Below, in pieces: positions 36,680 to 46,465 of a stretch of 64,000 nt of DNA. The notes under the pieces are model-generated. The model did not search any database. It saw only the letters and a program-made list of their open reading frames with translations, and was not told the origin of the DNA. The position numbers and the translations under genes are program-made. Position 1 is the first letter of the stretch. Every line of letters begins with the position of its first letter. The stretch comes from Candidatus Marithrix sp. Canyon 246 (GTDB lineage Bacteria > Pseudomonadota > Gammaproteobacteria > Beggiatoales > Beggiatoaceae): the NCBI RefSeq assembly GCF_001723685.1, contig NZ_MCBX01000005.1, positions 1-64,000 of the forward strand. Direction: 5' to 3'.

Positions 36680-37209
36680 ATTCGGCTTTTAATTGTTTAC
36701 AATCTATTGAACAGCGCGTTAAACAAAAAGAACTTAGTCTGCCACCGCGTGAATTAGATGGTGTAGCTTGGCGAGCTGTGGTTTTTCGACTTGGGGAGAT
36801 TTATGTAGTTACTCCTCTTAAAGAAATACGTGAAATTTTATTTTATCCTGAACAATTATCAAAAATACCCGGAGTTAAACCTTGGATTAAGGGTTTGACA
36901 AATATTCGTGGAATATTGTTACCTGTAATTGATTTAAAAGCCTGTTTAGGTGGTAAATCAATTAAAATTGATAAGAATACACGAATGCTTATGATACATC
37001 AAAATGATATTTTTGCAGGTTTACTGGTTGATGAAGTATTGGGAATTAGAAGTTTTACGGAAAATATTCAAGAAGGCATGGTTTGTGAGATAGATTGGCT
37101 TACACCTTTTATTCAAGGTATTTTCATAGAAAAAGATATAACTTGGATGATTTTCAATATCGAAAAATTCGCTAAAAGCGATTTATTTCTTAATATTCTT
37201 AACTCCTAA
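36667..37209 (+). CDS. pilI: chemotaxis coupling protein PilI (CheW-like)
   Basis: A 180-residue CheW domain protein with FRLGEIYVVTPLKEIREIL, VKPWIKGLTNIRGILLPVID (about 78-97) and VDEVLGIRSF. It links the receptor PilJ to the kinase ChpA. It overlaps pilH by 13 bases and precedes pilJ by about 18 bases. Confidence 0.9.
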   Translation: MAELDSAFNCLQSIEQRVKQKELSLPPRELDGVAWRAVVFRLGEIYVVTPLKEIREILFYPEQLSKIPGVKPWIKGLTNIRGILLPVIDLKACLGGKSIKIDKNTRMLMIHQNDIFAGLLVDEVLGIRSFTENIQEGMVCEIDWLTPFIQGIFIEKDITWMIFNIEKFAKSDLFLNILNS

Positions 37210-37227
37210 AGATTGATAAAAAATAAT

Positions 37228-38862
37228 ATGAAATTGTCTTTTCAAAGACTGGGGATGATAAAGATACGGTTAATTAGCCTGATTAGCATACTATTATTAT
37301 TGTTTGTGTTGATGATCGTAACTTTTGGTTTAGTAAATCGTAATCATAATAATGATTATGAGTATTTGAGTAATGTTACTCAAATACGTTTATTATGGCA
37401 TCAAATTTTAGCAGCTGTAAATAATAATAATAATGATAAATTAGTTCATTATCAGCATGAATCTAAAGAATTATTAGATAGTTTAGCTAAGGGTAATCCA
37501 GATTCTGGTTTGCCTGCGACTCCATTATCAGCACGTATCATTTTAACTGATTTAAAAAATCAATGGAGTGCTACAGAACATAGTGTCAATGTTGTTATAA
37601 CAAAATTACTGGCTAAAAAATTAGATAATACATTAGCTTCAAAGCAGTTAATGAAATTAAATCCATTAATGGTAAATCGTATAGAAAAATTGCAAACTGC
37701 TTATATTGAGGCTGCGAAACAACGTTTTATTTCACCGCTTGTTGCTAATAGTTTGGCGATTTTAGTATTAATATTATTAATAGTATTAGTTTATTTATTT
37801 ATAGAAACTAATAATGATCGTGATCGTGAAATTCAGAGACGTTTAAAAGATAGTGAATCTGCTTATAAACAGAATCAAGAAGCTATTTTACGGTTATTAA
37901 GTGAAATTTCTGAAATAGCAGATGGTGATTTAACTACAAGTGCAACTGTAACAGAAGATTTTACTGGGGCTATTGCAGACGCTATTAATTTTTCAATTGA
38001 GGCATTAAGAGATTTAGTTATTAGTGTTAATAATACTGTATTGCAAGTTACATCAGCAGTAGAAAGTACAAGAGGCACTGCTAAACAGTTAATTACTGCA
38101 CGTGAGCGACAAGAACAAGAAATTACTAAGGCTGGGCAAGCTATTACTGGTATGGCTAATTCAGTGAGAAAGGTTTCTGTTAGCGCGGTTAATTCAGCGG
38201 ATGTTGCGAAAAAATCAGTTGATATTGCTAGTAAGGGTGCAAAAGCAGTGCAAGATATTATTTCTGGTATGGATGTTATCCGTGAGCAAGTTCAAGAAAC
38301 TTCTAAGCGAATTAAGCGTTTAGGTGAAAGCGCACAAGAAATTGGTGAAATTGTCAGTTTAATTGATGATATTTCTAATCAAACTAATATCTTAGCATTA
38401 AATGCTGCTATTCAATCAGCTATGGCTGGTGATGCTGGGCGTGGTTTTGCGGTAATTGCTGATGAAATTCAACGTTTAGCAGAACGTTCTGGTAATGCAA
38501 CTAAGCAAATTGAGGCTATTGTAAAAACCATTCAAGGCGATACTAATGAAGCCGTTTCTTCTATGGAAGAAAGTACTAGTGGTGTAGTTTCAGGTGCGAA
38601 AATTGCGAAGAAAGCAGGTGAAGCATTAACTGAAATTGAACAAGTATCAGTACAATTGGCAGGGCAAATTGAAAATATTTCACAAACTTCACGTAGTCAA
38701 ACAGCAGTAGCTGGTAATATTTCTAATACTATGAGAACAATTCAGGAAATTACCAAACAAACTTCTAAGAATACTGAAGAAACAAGCTCTTCAATTGAAG
38801 TATTAAGCGAATTAGCAAACGATTTAAAAAATTCAGTGGCAGGTTTCAAATTACCTGAATAA
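37228..38862 (+). CDS. pilJ: methyl-accepting chemotaxis protein PilJ
   Basis: A 544-residue receptor. It has an N-terminal membrane helix (about 12-37), a short periplasmic domain, a second membrane helix (about 172-192), a HAMP-like linker ([14 protein letters not shown], about 228-241) and the signalling hairpin with [20 protein letters not shown] (about 386-405). In this tip NAAIQSA replaces the NAAIEAA of ordinary chemoreceptors, as in PilJ of Pseudomonas. The ATG at 37228 is chosen; a TTG at 37213 would add five residues. It is shorter than Pseudomonas PilJ (682 residues), mainly in the periplasmic part. It senses surface contact or pilus tension. Confidence 0.9.
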   Translation: MKLSFQRLGMIKIRLISLISILLLLFVLMIVTFGLVNRNHNNDYEYLSNVTQIRLLWHQILAAVNNNNNDKLVHYQHESKELLDSLAKGNPDSGLPATPLSARIILTDLKNQWSATEHSVNVVITKLLAKKLDNTLASKQLMKLNPLMVNRIEKLQTAYIEAAKQRFISPLVANSLAILVLILLIVLVYLFIETNNDRDREIQRRLKDSESAYKQNQEAILRLLSEISEIADGDLTTSATVTEDFTGAIADAINFSIEALRDLVISVNNTVLQVTSAVESTRGTAKQLITARERQEQEITKAGQAITGMANSVRKVSVSAVNSADVAKKSVDIASKGAKAVQDIISGMDVIREQVQETSKRIKRLGESAQEIGEIVSLIDDISNQTNILALNAAIQSAMAGDAGRGFAVIADEIQRLAERSGNATKQIEAIVKTIQGDTNEAVSSMEESTSGVVSGAKIAKKAGEALTEIEQVSVQLAGQIENISQTSRSQTAVAGNISNTMRTIQEITKQTSKNTEETSSSIEVLSELANDLKNSVAGFKLPE

Positions 38863-38864
38863 TT

Positions 38865-40196
38865 ATGACATATGTAAGCCTTACTTGGGTTAAAGCTAGT
38901 ATTAATGATGATTTAAAAAAAACACGCAATGCTTTACAGCAATTTTTTGAAGATCAAAAAGATGAATCTTTGCAACAGTGTCTTGTTTATTTATCTGAAA
39001 TAGAAGGAGCTTTTAAGATAACTCAATTACAAGCAGCTGCCACTTTAGTTGAAATAATGAAGCAGACTATTAAATCTTTTGATGCTCAAAAATCAACTTA
39101 TGAAGCATTAATCAAAGCTTTAATTCAATTATCTACTTATTTGGATTATCTGTGTATTAATAAACATGATAAGCCTTTGGCATTATTGCCTTTAATAAAT
39201 GATTTACGTGCTTGTAATTCACAGCCTGCTTTAGCAGCAAATAGTTTTTTTTATCCTAATTTATCTGTGATAATTCCTGAGCCTGAAAAAGTGGTGAATT
39301 TATCAGATGAATATCTGCAAAAATTACGAGTTGCTTATAAAAAAGGTTTAGCGGCTGTAGTTAAAAACTCTCAACAGACGGGTTTAGAATTTATAGCAAC
39401 AGTAATGCAGCGTTTACAAGCTATTAATTCTCCAATGAATAAATTATGGTGGGTAACTGAGGGAATTGTAGAGGCATTATTAGAAAATGGTTTGAAATTA
39501 AATAAGACCATTTTTAATTTATTGAAACAATTAGATGCTGTTATCACATCAGTAAATGAACCGCCTAAGAAGTTATTAACCCATTTATTGTATTTTGTGG
39601 CTCATGCTGCTTCTGAAGGTAATAAGATTACTGCTATTAAAAGCGCGTTTCAATTAAACGATTATGTAGAACAGCCAGATGATAATTTTCTGACAGTGCC
39701 ATCACTTGAAGTTATTCAAACTGCTGTGGCTGAAATCGATATAGAAGCCGATTCAAATCAAATAGAAAATATTTTGAGCTTATTAAAAGTATCTCCAGAT
39801 TATATTTCAAAATCGCAATTTGTAATAGAAATTTTAGCTAAACAAGGTATTTATGCTGATTGGAATAACAATCCTCAATTGAAATCTGCTGCTAATAACG
39901 AAATTGTTGAAGTACAAAAATCTTGGAATCAGATACTTGAACAGTTAGATGCAAATGATGATGAAAATATAGCTGATCAAATTCAAGCAGTAATTAATAC
40001 TTTAACTAAATTATCTCATAATCGTGTTGCTGAGTTATTAACCATTTGCAAGGAACATATTAAAGAAGAAAAACAAGAAATTCTTTTTGCATTAGCGGCA
40101 ATGAAAGTTTATTTAGATATTCTCCTTGGTAAATCTGATAAGAAACCTGAAGAGATAATTTCCCTTATTGGTGATCAGTTATATGCAATTACCTAA
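38865..40196 (+). CDS. ChpA N-terminal-domain protein (split ChpA)
   Basis: A 443-residue protein that aligns by eye with the N-terminal region of Pseudomonas ChpA: the start VSLTWVKASINDDLKKTRNA, the run QQCLVYLSEIEGAFKITQLQ and LALLPLINDLRACNS. This domain resembles an Hpt module but lacks the phospho-accepting histidine, also as in FimL. In Pseudomonas it is fused to the rest of ChpA. Here it ends at 40196, inside the start of the next gene (ATG 40183, other frame). It probably helps to localise or regulate the kinase. It could be a natural split or a frameshift in one long gene. Confidence 0.75.
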   Translation: MTYVSLTWVKASINDDLKKTRNALQQFFEDQKDESLQQCLVYLSEIEGAFKITQLQAAATLVEIMKQTIKSFDAQKSTYEALIKALIQLSTYLDYLCINKHDKPLALLPLINDLRACNSQPALAANSFFYPNLSVIIPEPEKVVNLSDEYLQKLRVAYKKGLAAVVKNSQQTGLEFIATVMQRLQAINSPMNKLWWVTEGIVEALLENGLKLNKTIFNLLKQLDAVITSVNEPPKKLLTHLLYFVAHAASEGNKITAIKSAFQLNDYVEQPDDNFLTVPSLEVIQTAVAEIDIEADSNQIENILSLLKVSPDYISKSQFVIEILAKQGIYADWNNNPQLKSAANNEIVEVQKSWNQILEQLDANDDENIADQIQAVINTLTKLSHNRVAELLTICKEHIKEEKQEILFALAAMKVYLDILLGKSDKKPEEIISLIGDQLYAIT

Positions 40197-43100
40197 TTCT
40201 GATATTGATCCAGAAATTCTTGAAATATTTATTGAAGAGGTTCAAGAGGTATTGGAAGAAGTTATCACTGAATTCAATATCTGGAAAAATAATGAGGCTG
40301 AACTGAATTCTCTTAATAATTTAGTACGTGGTTTTCATACTTTAAAAGGCAGTGGGCGTTTAGTTGGTGCGACAGTCATTGGTGAATTAGGCTGGCATTT
40401 TGAGAATGCGCTTCGTCATATTGTTGATGGTAAATTTTCTCCAACTAAAGAACTTTTCTCTTTGTTAGAACAAGTTCCAGCAATATTACCAAATATACTT
40501 GAACAGTTCAAAAATGATCAGCAACCATCTGATGATATTCTAGCTTATATTAGTAAAGTTGAAAATTTACTAAATAAAAAAACTGAAAATGAGTTAAATC
40601 TGGATGATTTAGAAATAGATGATTTGGATTTTCCTGATGATTTAGATTTACCTGATGATGATATTGAAGATATTGCGCCTCTTATTGATGAGATTCCAAC
40701 AGTAAATGATGATCCAATTTTATTTGAAATTTTTCAAAAGGAAACTCGTGAACATCTAAATAATTTAAAAACTCTATTAAATAATCTGCAAGAAAATTTA
40801 CCTGAAGTTATACGTGAATTTCATACTATTAAGGGTAGTTCAAGAAATGTTGATTTTTTAACTATTTCTGAAATAGCAGCTCCAATGGAGGAGTATGCTA
40901 ATGATTTATTAACTAATAAAGTTAGTTTATCTAATGAAGTTCTACTTTTATTTGATCAGGCTGTTACTTTCATTGAAGATTTATTTAATGGTAAAACTGT
41001 TGATACAACAGAACAAAAAGTTTTATTAGATAAAGTTCGTGAGTTATCAGAAGAATTACAAAATGAAGCTAATAAACCTGAAGATGATTTACCAGATGCT
41101 GATGATGAATTTATTACGCTATTTTTGGAGGAAGCAGATGAAATTTTAGAAAATACACAATCTCTATTAGAACGCTGGCAAGATTCACCTGATGATATGC
41201 AGTTAATGAAGGAGTTGCAACGTGAGCTGCATACTCTGAAGGGTGGTGCTAGGATGGTTGGTATTGTTCAAATGGGTGATCTTAGTCATCATTTAGAATC
41301 TGTATTAACACGAATTGTAGAAGGTGGTGGTGAGACTAATAGTTTATTACAAAATCTGATTCAAGATAGTGTGGATGCACTTGCGGCAATGCTGGAAAAT
41401 TTGCGTGCCCATATTCCTTTGCAAATACCAGAAGGATTAATTAAGCAAATAAATGCAGCTGTAAACGGTGAACAGATTGAAGAGACTGTAACTAAGACTA
41501 AAGAAAACAAGCCTAAAAAATCTCCAGAAACAGTAGAGCAAGCTGAAGAAAATATAAGAGTACAGGCTAGTTTAATTAATAAATTAGCTAATATGGCTGG
41601 TGAATTATCTATTTCACGCGCTCATATGGAGCAATATCAGCAAGTGGTTAAAAGCAATTTGACAGAAATGGATCAAACGGTGATACGCTTGCGTGATCAA
41701 TTGCGACGTTTAGAAATAGAGACAGAAGTGCAAATTTTTTCTAACTTTGCCGATTCTGATGAAGAATTTGATCCTTTAGAATTAGATCGTTTTTCATTAA
41801 TGCAACAATTATCGCGTAGTCTCATGGAAAGTGTGAGCGATGTAATTAGTATTCAAGAAATATTAAAGCGTGAAACTAGGCATAGCGATAATCTATTAAT
41901 CCAACAAGCGCGTTTAAGTTCAGATTTACAAGAGGGTATTATGCAAACTCGTATGATACCTTTTGGTAAAATTTCATCACGTTTGCAAAGAATTGCACGA
42001 GTAACGGCTGGTGAATTACAGAAACAAGTAAATTTTGTCATTCATGGGGAAACTATTGAATTTGAAAGAACTATTTTAAATAGCTTAGTTGCACCACTTG
42101 AACATATGCTTAGAAATGCAATTGGGCATGGAATTGAAGACGCTGAAACTCGTAAACAAGCTGGTAAATCTGAAGTTGCTAATATCAATGTATATTTATC
42201 TAGGGAAGGATCAGAATTAGTAGTAAAATTAAGTGATGATGGAGCTGGTTTAAATATAGCGGCAATATATGAAAAGGCGCAAGAACGTGGTTTAATTAAA
42301 CCTAATGCTGTAGTTAGTAAACAAGAATTAATAAATTTAATATTACAACCTTCATTTAGCACTGCAAAAAAAGTTACTCAAGTATCAGGACGAGGAGTAG
42401 GTATGGATGTAGTTACTGCTGAAATTAAACATTTAGGTGGTAATTTATTAATTAATTCTAACACTGGCGAAGGTACTACATTTGAAATTCGTGTACCACT
42501 TTCTTTAAGTGTTGTTCAAACTTTAATTGTTAATATTGGTGACGAAGCTGTTGCAATACCGATTAATTATTTAGAAGCTTTAAGAAATATTCCAAGCAGT
42601 GATATTTTCTGCGAATCAGATGATAATTATTATTTTAATTATATGAATGAGAAATATCATGTGTTTCATTTAGGAGAATTATTAGGTTTTCATAAGTCTA
42701 ATAGAATTGATCGCCCTTCAATTCCTGCTCTATTAATTAATACTTCTAAATCTCGTACCGTTTTATTAGTTGATGCAATTGAGGGTATGCAAGAAATTAT
42801 TAATAAATCTGTTGGTAAACAGTTAGGTACTATTCCTTGGATATCAGGTGCTTCTATTTTAGGTGATGGTAGGGTTGTATTAATTGTAGATGTATCTGCA
42901 TTAAATCATCAAGATCATTGTTTAAAATTAGAAGAATTGACTAATGAAATTGAAACAGATGAGAATCTGACAAAGATTATGGTAGTCGATGATTCTATTA
43001 CGGTGCGTAAAATTACTGCTAGGTTATTAGAACGACAGGGAATGGAGGTATTAACAGCGAAAGATGGTTTTGATGCGATTGCAAAGTTGCAAACTTATAC

Positions 43101-43329
43101 ACCAGATTTAATGTTATTAGATGTAGAAATGCCGCGTATGGATGGATATGAATTAGCAACTCAAATACGTAATAATCCTGATTTAAAACATCTACCTATT
43201 ATTATGATCACATCACGCACAGGTATGAAACACCGTGAAAAAGCACAAAAACTTGGTATTAATCGTTATTTAGGTAAGCCATTTAATGATACTGAATTAA
43301 TGGAAAATATAAGGGATTTACTTTCATGA
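40183..43329 (+). CDS. chpA: chemosensory histidine kinase ChpA (Hpt-CheA-REC)
   Basis: A 1048-residue hybrid kinase. Three Hpt domains carry HTLKGSGR (His about 52), HTIKGSSR (about 214) and HTLKGGAR (about 350). Then come the CheA dimerisation segment, the ATP-binding domain (LRNAIGHGIED, DDGAGLN, SGRGVGMDVV), a CheW domain and a C-terminal receiver (VVDDSITVRK, acceptor Asp in MLLDVEMPRMDGYE). Pseudomonas ChpA has many more Hpt domains (about 2470 residues). The ATG at 40183, with GGTGA nine bases upstream, is chosen over GTG 40168. It phosphorylates PilG and PilH. Overlaps its neighbours by 14 and 4 bases. Confidence 0.92.
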   Translation: MQLPNSDIDPEILEIFIEEVQEVLEEVITEFNIWKNNEAELNSLNNLVRGFHTLKGSGRLVGATVIGELGWHFENALRHIVDGKFSPTKELFSLLEQVPAILPNILEQFKNDQQPSDDILAYISKVENLLNKKTENELNLDDLEIDDLDFPDDLDLPDDDIEDIAPLIDEIPTVNDDPILFEIFQKETREHLNNLKTLLNNLQENLPEVIREFHTIKGSSRNVDFLTISEIAAPMEEYANDLLTNKVSLSNEVLLLFDQAVTFIEDLFNGKTVDTTEQKVLLDKVRELSEELQNEANKPEDDLPDADDEFITLFLEEADEILENTQSLLERWQDSPDDMQLMKELQRELHTLKGGARMVGIVQMGDLSHHLESVLTRIVEGGGETNSLLQNLIQDSVDALAAMLENLRAHIPLQIPEGLIKQINAAVNGEQIEETVTKTKENKPKKSPETVEQAEENIRVQASLINKLANMAGELSISRAHMEQYQQVVKSNLTEMDQTVIRLRDQLRRLEIETEVQIFSNFADSDEEFDPLELDRFSLMQQLSRSLMESVSDVISIQEILKRETRHSDNLLIQQARLSSDLQEGIMQTRMIPFGKISSRLQRIARVTAGELQKQVNFVIHGETIEFERTILNSLVAPLEHMLRNAIGHGIEDAETRKQAGKSEVANINVYLSREGSELVVKLSDDGAGLNIAAIYEKAQERGLIKPNAVVSKQELINLILQPSFSTAKKVTQVSGRGVGMDVVTAEIKHLGGNLLINSNTGEGTTFEIRVPLSLSVVQTLIVNIGDEAVAIPINYLEALRNIPSSDIFCESDDNYYFNYMNEKYHVFHLGELLGFHKSNRIDRPSIPALLINTSKSRTVLLVDAIEGMQEIINKSVGKQLGTIPWISGASILGDGRVVLIVDVSALNHQDHCLKLEELTNEIETDENLTKIMVVDDSITVRKITARLLERQGMEVLTAKDGFDAIAKLQTYTPDLMLLDVEMPRMDGYELATQIRNNPDLKHLPIIMITSRTGMKHREKAQKLGINRYLGKPFNDTELMENIRDLLS

Positions 43330-43757
43330 TATTGCGTTGTATTTTAATACCGATTGGAAGTGGGCAATTATTATTACCTAGTGCTGTGATTGCTGAAATT
43401 TGCCATTATGATGAACCTAAAGAACTAATAAATAACAATGGTGTATTAGGTTTTATAGATTGGCGTGATAAAGAGTTGCCATTATTATCAGTTGAAGATG
43501 CATTATCATTACCTACTCCTTATTGTGTGAAAAAATATCACAAGCTTATATTATATGGTTTAGATACTATAGAGTTTTATGCTATTAGAGCGACTGATAT
43601 GCCACGTAGTTTAATAGTGCAGTCAGAAAATTTAATTGAATTAGAAAAGATTGAATCTCATAATGGTTTGATATATAAAGTTCAATATGAATCAGAAGAG
43701 GCTTGGTTGCCAGATTTGAGTTATTTGGAAGGAATTGTAAGTCAAATTAATAAATAA
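43326..43757 (+). CDS. ChpC/CheW-like coupling protein
   Basis: A 143-residue CheW-fold protein: LIPIGSGQLLLPSAVIAEIC, GFIDWRDKELPLLSVEDAL (about 39-57) and AIRATDMPRSLIVQ. It is shorter and more divergent than PilI and occupies the place of ChpC, an accessory CheW of the Pil-Chp system. It overlaps chpA by four bases and ends the operon. A dispersed palindrome that could serve as terminator overlaps its last bases. Confidence 0.8.
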   Translation: MILRCILIPIGSGQLLLPSAVIAEICHYDEPKELINNNGVLGFIDWRDKELPLLSVEDALSLPTPYCVKKYHKLILYGLDTIEFYAIRATDMPRSLIVQSENLIELEKIESHNGLIYKVQYESEEAWLPDLSYLEGIVSQINK

Positions 43758-43788
43758 ACCTGACAGGTTTTACAAACCTGTCAGGTTT
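43756..43788. repeat. dispersed palindrome (33 bp)
   Basis: AAACCTGACAGGTTT-TAC-AAACCTGTCAGGTTT followed by more T, beginning at the last base of the chpC-like stop codon. It lies between this operon and the convergent thrB gene (end at 43791), so it would terminate both. Confidence 0.85.
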
Positions 43789-43790
43789 TT

Positions 43791-44708
43791 TTATATATGC
43801 TCCTGCAATATATTACGAAACACGTCAGGATTTTTAATATGTGTAATTTCTCCCGGGCGGGGAAAATGTAAGTCTTGTAAGCGCGATAACCAAAATCTCA
43901 GTGCCGCTGCTCGTAACATGGTTGACCATGTTTCTAGTTCTAAATCTGAAAGTGGTCGTTGTTTTATATAGCTTTCAACTAGGGCATCGACTCGTTTAGT
44001 ATCTAAGCTTCCATCAGCTTGAACACACCAATCATTTACTGTTACTGCTAAATCATATATTAATATATCATTACAGGCATAATAAAAGTCAATTATACCT
44101 GATAATTTATTTCCTTCAAATAAGGCATTATCACGAAATAAATCTGCGTGAATTACTCCTGTAGGTAAATCAACTAATTGATAATTACCTTGAAATTCTA
44201 ATTCTGCTTTTAACAGTTTGGCATCAGCAGTTGTCATTAGTGGCAAAACTCGTTCAGCAGTAATTTTCCACCAATCTGATCCTCGTTTGTTAGAACGATA
44301 ATCTGGAAAATTTGGACTTATAAGGTGTAAATTACCTAATGCTTTACCAATTTGTTGGCATTGTATTATGTTAGGTTCTTTAACATCTGTACCAGATAAA
44401 CGTTCAACCAAAGCCGCTGGTTTGCCTTTTAGTTGACGTAAATATTCTCCATTTTTATCAGCTATTGGATGGGCACTAGGAATATTATGTTCAGCTAGAT
44501 ACGCCATTAATTTTAGAAAATACGGTAATTCTTCTGCGGTTAATCCTTCAAATAAGGTTAATACAAATTCGCCACTGGAAGTGCTAACAAAATAATTAGT
44601 ATTTTCTATTCCAGCATTAATTCCATTATATTCTATTAAATGGTCTAAATTATAATGGTTTAAAAAATTTTTAAGTTCTTGGGGTTCAATTTTGGTATAA
44701 ACAGACAT
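43791..44708 (-). CDS. thrB: homoserine kinase (ThrB, APH-like type II)
   Basis: A 305-residue kinase of the aminoglycoside-phosphotransferase fold, the ThrB type found in Pseudomonas and unlike the GHMP-type ThrB of E. coli. It makes O-phosphohomoserine for threonine synthesis. Visible motifs are GIENTNYFV (about 31-39), GVIHADLFRDNALF (catalytic HxDxxxxN, about 184-197) and GIIDFYYAC (about 204-212). Convergent with the chp operon; no thrA or thrC nearby. Confidence 0.92.
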   Translation of the reverse strand: MSVYTKIEPQELKNFLNHYNLDHLIEYNGINAGIENTNYFVSTSSGEFVLTLFEGLTAEELPYFLKLMAYLAEHNIPSAHPIADKNGEYLRQLKGKPAALVERLSGTDVKEPNIIQCQQIGKALGNLHLISPNFPDYRSNKRGSDWWKITAERVLPLMTTADAKLLKAELEFQGNYQLVDLPTGVIHADLFRDNALFEGNKLSGIIDFYYACNDILIYDLAVTVNDWCVQADGSLDTKRVDALVESYIKQRPLSDLELETWSTMLRAAALRFWLSRLQDLHFPRPGEITHIKNPDVFRNILQEHI

Positions 44709-44790
44709 TTTAATTTAAAATAGTTTTGATTATTTGTTAGTATATAATACTAAAAAACTACAATTTTTTGGTCTAAAATTAGGAGATACA

Positions 44791-45222
44791 ATGAATTGGA
44801 AAGAATTAGCAATGACATCATATTATCAAACAGCCATTGCTATTAAAGATCAATTAAAGCATGGATATGTTGAAGAAACAAGAGCAGGTATTGAAGAGTT
44901 AATAGACGCTTTGTCTCGTTCAGATAAAAGGGCTTTAAGAAGCCAATTAACCAGATTAATGATGCACATCATCAAATGGCAAATTCAACCTGAATTCCGT
45001 TCACGGAGTTGGCAATCAAGCATTTCAAATGCGAGAATTGAAATTGAAGAATTATTGGAAGATGAACCGCATTTAAAACCAAAAGTATCTCAATTATGGG
45101 ATAAATGTTTTAAATCTGCTTGTAAAATTGCCAAAGATGAAACCGGCATCAAAGCCACTTTAAGTGAATTGACTGAGAAAGACGTATTTCAAACTAAATA
45201 TTCGTTAGATAACTTTAGTTGA
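44791..45222 (+). CDS. DUF29 family protein
   Basis: A 143-residue helical protein: LIDALSRSDKRALRSQLTRL, then MMHIIKWQIQPEFRSRSWQ, then EIEELLEDEPHLKP. This is the conserved layout of DUF29, common in cyanobacteria and large gammaproteobacteria, with no known function. The ATG at 44791, preceded by TTAGGAGATAC, is chosen over an upstream TTG at 44734. Its end overlaps the convergent glycosyltransferase gene by 34 bases. Confidence 0.85.
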   Translation: MNWKELAMTSYYQTAIAIKDQLKHGYVEETRAGIEELIDALSRSDKRALRSQLTRLMMHIIKWQIQPEFRSRSWQSSISNARIEIEELLEDEPHLKPKVSQLWDKCFKSACKIAKDETGIKATLSELTEKDVFQTKYSLDNFS

Positions 45223-45791
45223 TACCAACGCTCTAAATCTTCTGGGCGATCAACATCCCATAGGGTGGGCAATTGATGCCATTTTATTCCTAAAGCATTT
45301 AAACGTTGTTTGGTAATAGAAAATACTTCAGATGTACCCCAAGGTATATTGGTGAATATTTCAGGTATCAATTGTCGCATCCCTATTAATACATAACCAC
45401 CATCTTCAGCAGGTGATAATACGACGCTATAATCTGTTTCTAAAGCGGCAAAAGCATCGGAAATAATTTTCGGGCTTAAAATTGGGCAATCGCTGCCTAT
45501 TAATACAGTTGGCTGATCACTGTTTAAAGCATTAGCCATTCGTTCTCCTAAACCAATTCCTTGTTGACGATGTAGGCTTATAGCAAATTGTTGTTGGCAA
45601 GTTTGAAAAAATGGGTGTGATTCATCAGGCGCACACCATAATTGCACATTAAATAATCGACTAAATTTTTGCAAATTTAGTCGAACAAATTGTTTATGTA
45701 AATTAGTTGCGCTAGCGGCACCAATTTTTGGAATTAAACGTGTTTTTACTTGTCCATATATTGGTGCTTTTGCGAATATTTGTAAGTTCAA
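45189..45791 (-). CDS. TIGR04282-type (DUF2064) glycosyltransferase
   Basis: A 200-residue nucleotidyl/glycosyltransferase-like protein: IFAKAPIYGQVKTRLIPKIG, QQGIGLGERMANAL, VLIGSDCPILSP (about 96-107) and SPAEDGGYVLIG. These identify the family associated with arsenosugar biosynthesis. It starts with TTG at 45791, overlapping the TGA of the preceding gene (TATTGA). Third gene of the run arsS-GT-GT. The role in adding or building a sugar unit is taken from family context. Confidence 0.85.
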   Translation of the reverse strand: MNLQIFAKAPIYGQVKTRLIPKIGAASATNLHKQFVRLNLQKFSRLFNVQLWCAPDESHPFFQTCQQQFAISLHRQQGIGLGERMANALNSDQPTVLIGSDCPILSPKIISDAFAALETDYSVVLSPAEDGGYVLIGMRQLIPEIFTNIPWGTSEVFSITKQRLNALGIKWHQLPTLWDVDRPEDLERWYQLKLSNEYLV

Positions 45792-46465
45792 TAATATTTA
45801 CTTAAAGTTTCGGGGCTTACCCCTAAACTATAAGCTAAGCGTAAGCTCCACATTAATAATATAGTACGTATAATTCCATTTTCTTCCCACCGACGACTAG
45901 AGGTAATCACCGGTGTTTTTATACATACTGGGCGTTCGATACGTTTTAGACGACGACTTAAATCTAAATCTTCCATTAAAGGAATATCAGCAAATCCATC
46001 TATTTGTTTAAATGTACTAGTTTTTACAAATATAGCTTGATCACCAGTGGCAATTCCTGTAAAACAGGAACGCCAATTAATCATACGTTCTACTACACGT
46101 AATAATTTTGCTTTACCTGATAAGCGTACATCAAATCGCCCCCAAGATTTGCCATCTTCTTGTAATGCTTGATTAATTAATTTATCAACATTATCAGGTA
46201 ATCTGGTATCAGCATGTAAAAATAATAAAATCTCATTGTTAGCATATTCTGCGCCAGCATTCATTTGCCAACCACGCCCTTCTTCTGCTAATAATACGCT
46301 ATCAGCGTATTGGGCAGCTACACTATAAGTTTTATCACAACTTCCACCATCAACCACAATTACTTCATGCCCAGCTGCACGTAATACTTCTAATTTTTCT
46401 AAAGTATTGGTGATTATATTTTCTTCATTTAAGGTTGGAATTATAATTGATAATAATCCATTCAA
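45788..46465 (-). CDS. TIGR04283-type family 2 glycosyltransferase
   Basis: A 225-residue GT2: LSIIIPTLNEENIITNTLE, VIVVDGGSCDKT (about 35-46), LFLHADTRLP (DxD-like, about 83-92) and the acceptor-side MEDLDLSRRLK. This family accompanies ArsS in arsenosugar-type clusters. The start is a TTG at 46465, eight bases after GGAGGAG and overlapping the TGA of arsS (TTGA). The longer frame from 46483 would begin inside that ribosome-binding site. Both glycosyltransferases thus use TTG starts coupled to the previous stop. Confidence 0.85.
   Translation of the reverse strand: MNGLLSIIIPTLNEENIITNTLEKLEVLRAAGHEVIVVDGGSCDKTYSVAAQYADSVLLAEEGRGWQMNAGAEYANNEILLFLHADTRLPDNVDKLINQALQEDGKSWGRFDVRLSGKAKLLRVVERMINWRSCFTGIATGDQAIFVKTSTFKQIDGFADIPLMEDLDLSRRLKRIERPVCIKTPVITSSRRWEENGIIRTILLMWSLRLAYSLGVSPETLSKYY

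Noticed and set aside
42042..42362. 106-codon minus-strand frame within chpA
   Set aside because: Shadow of the CheA ATP-binding domain.
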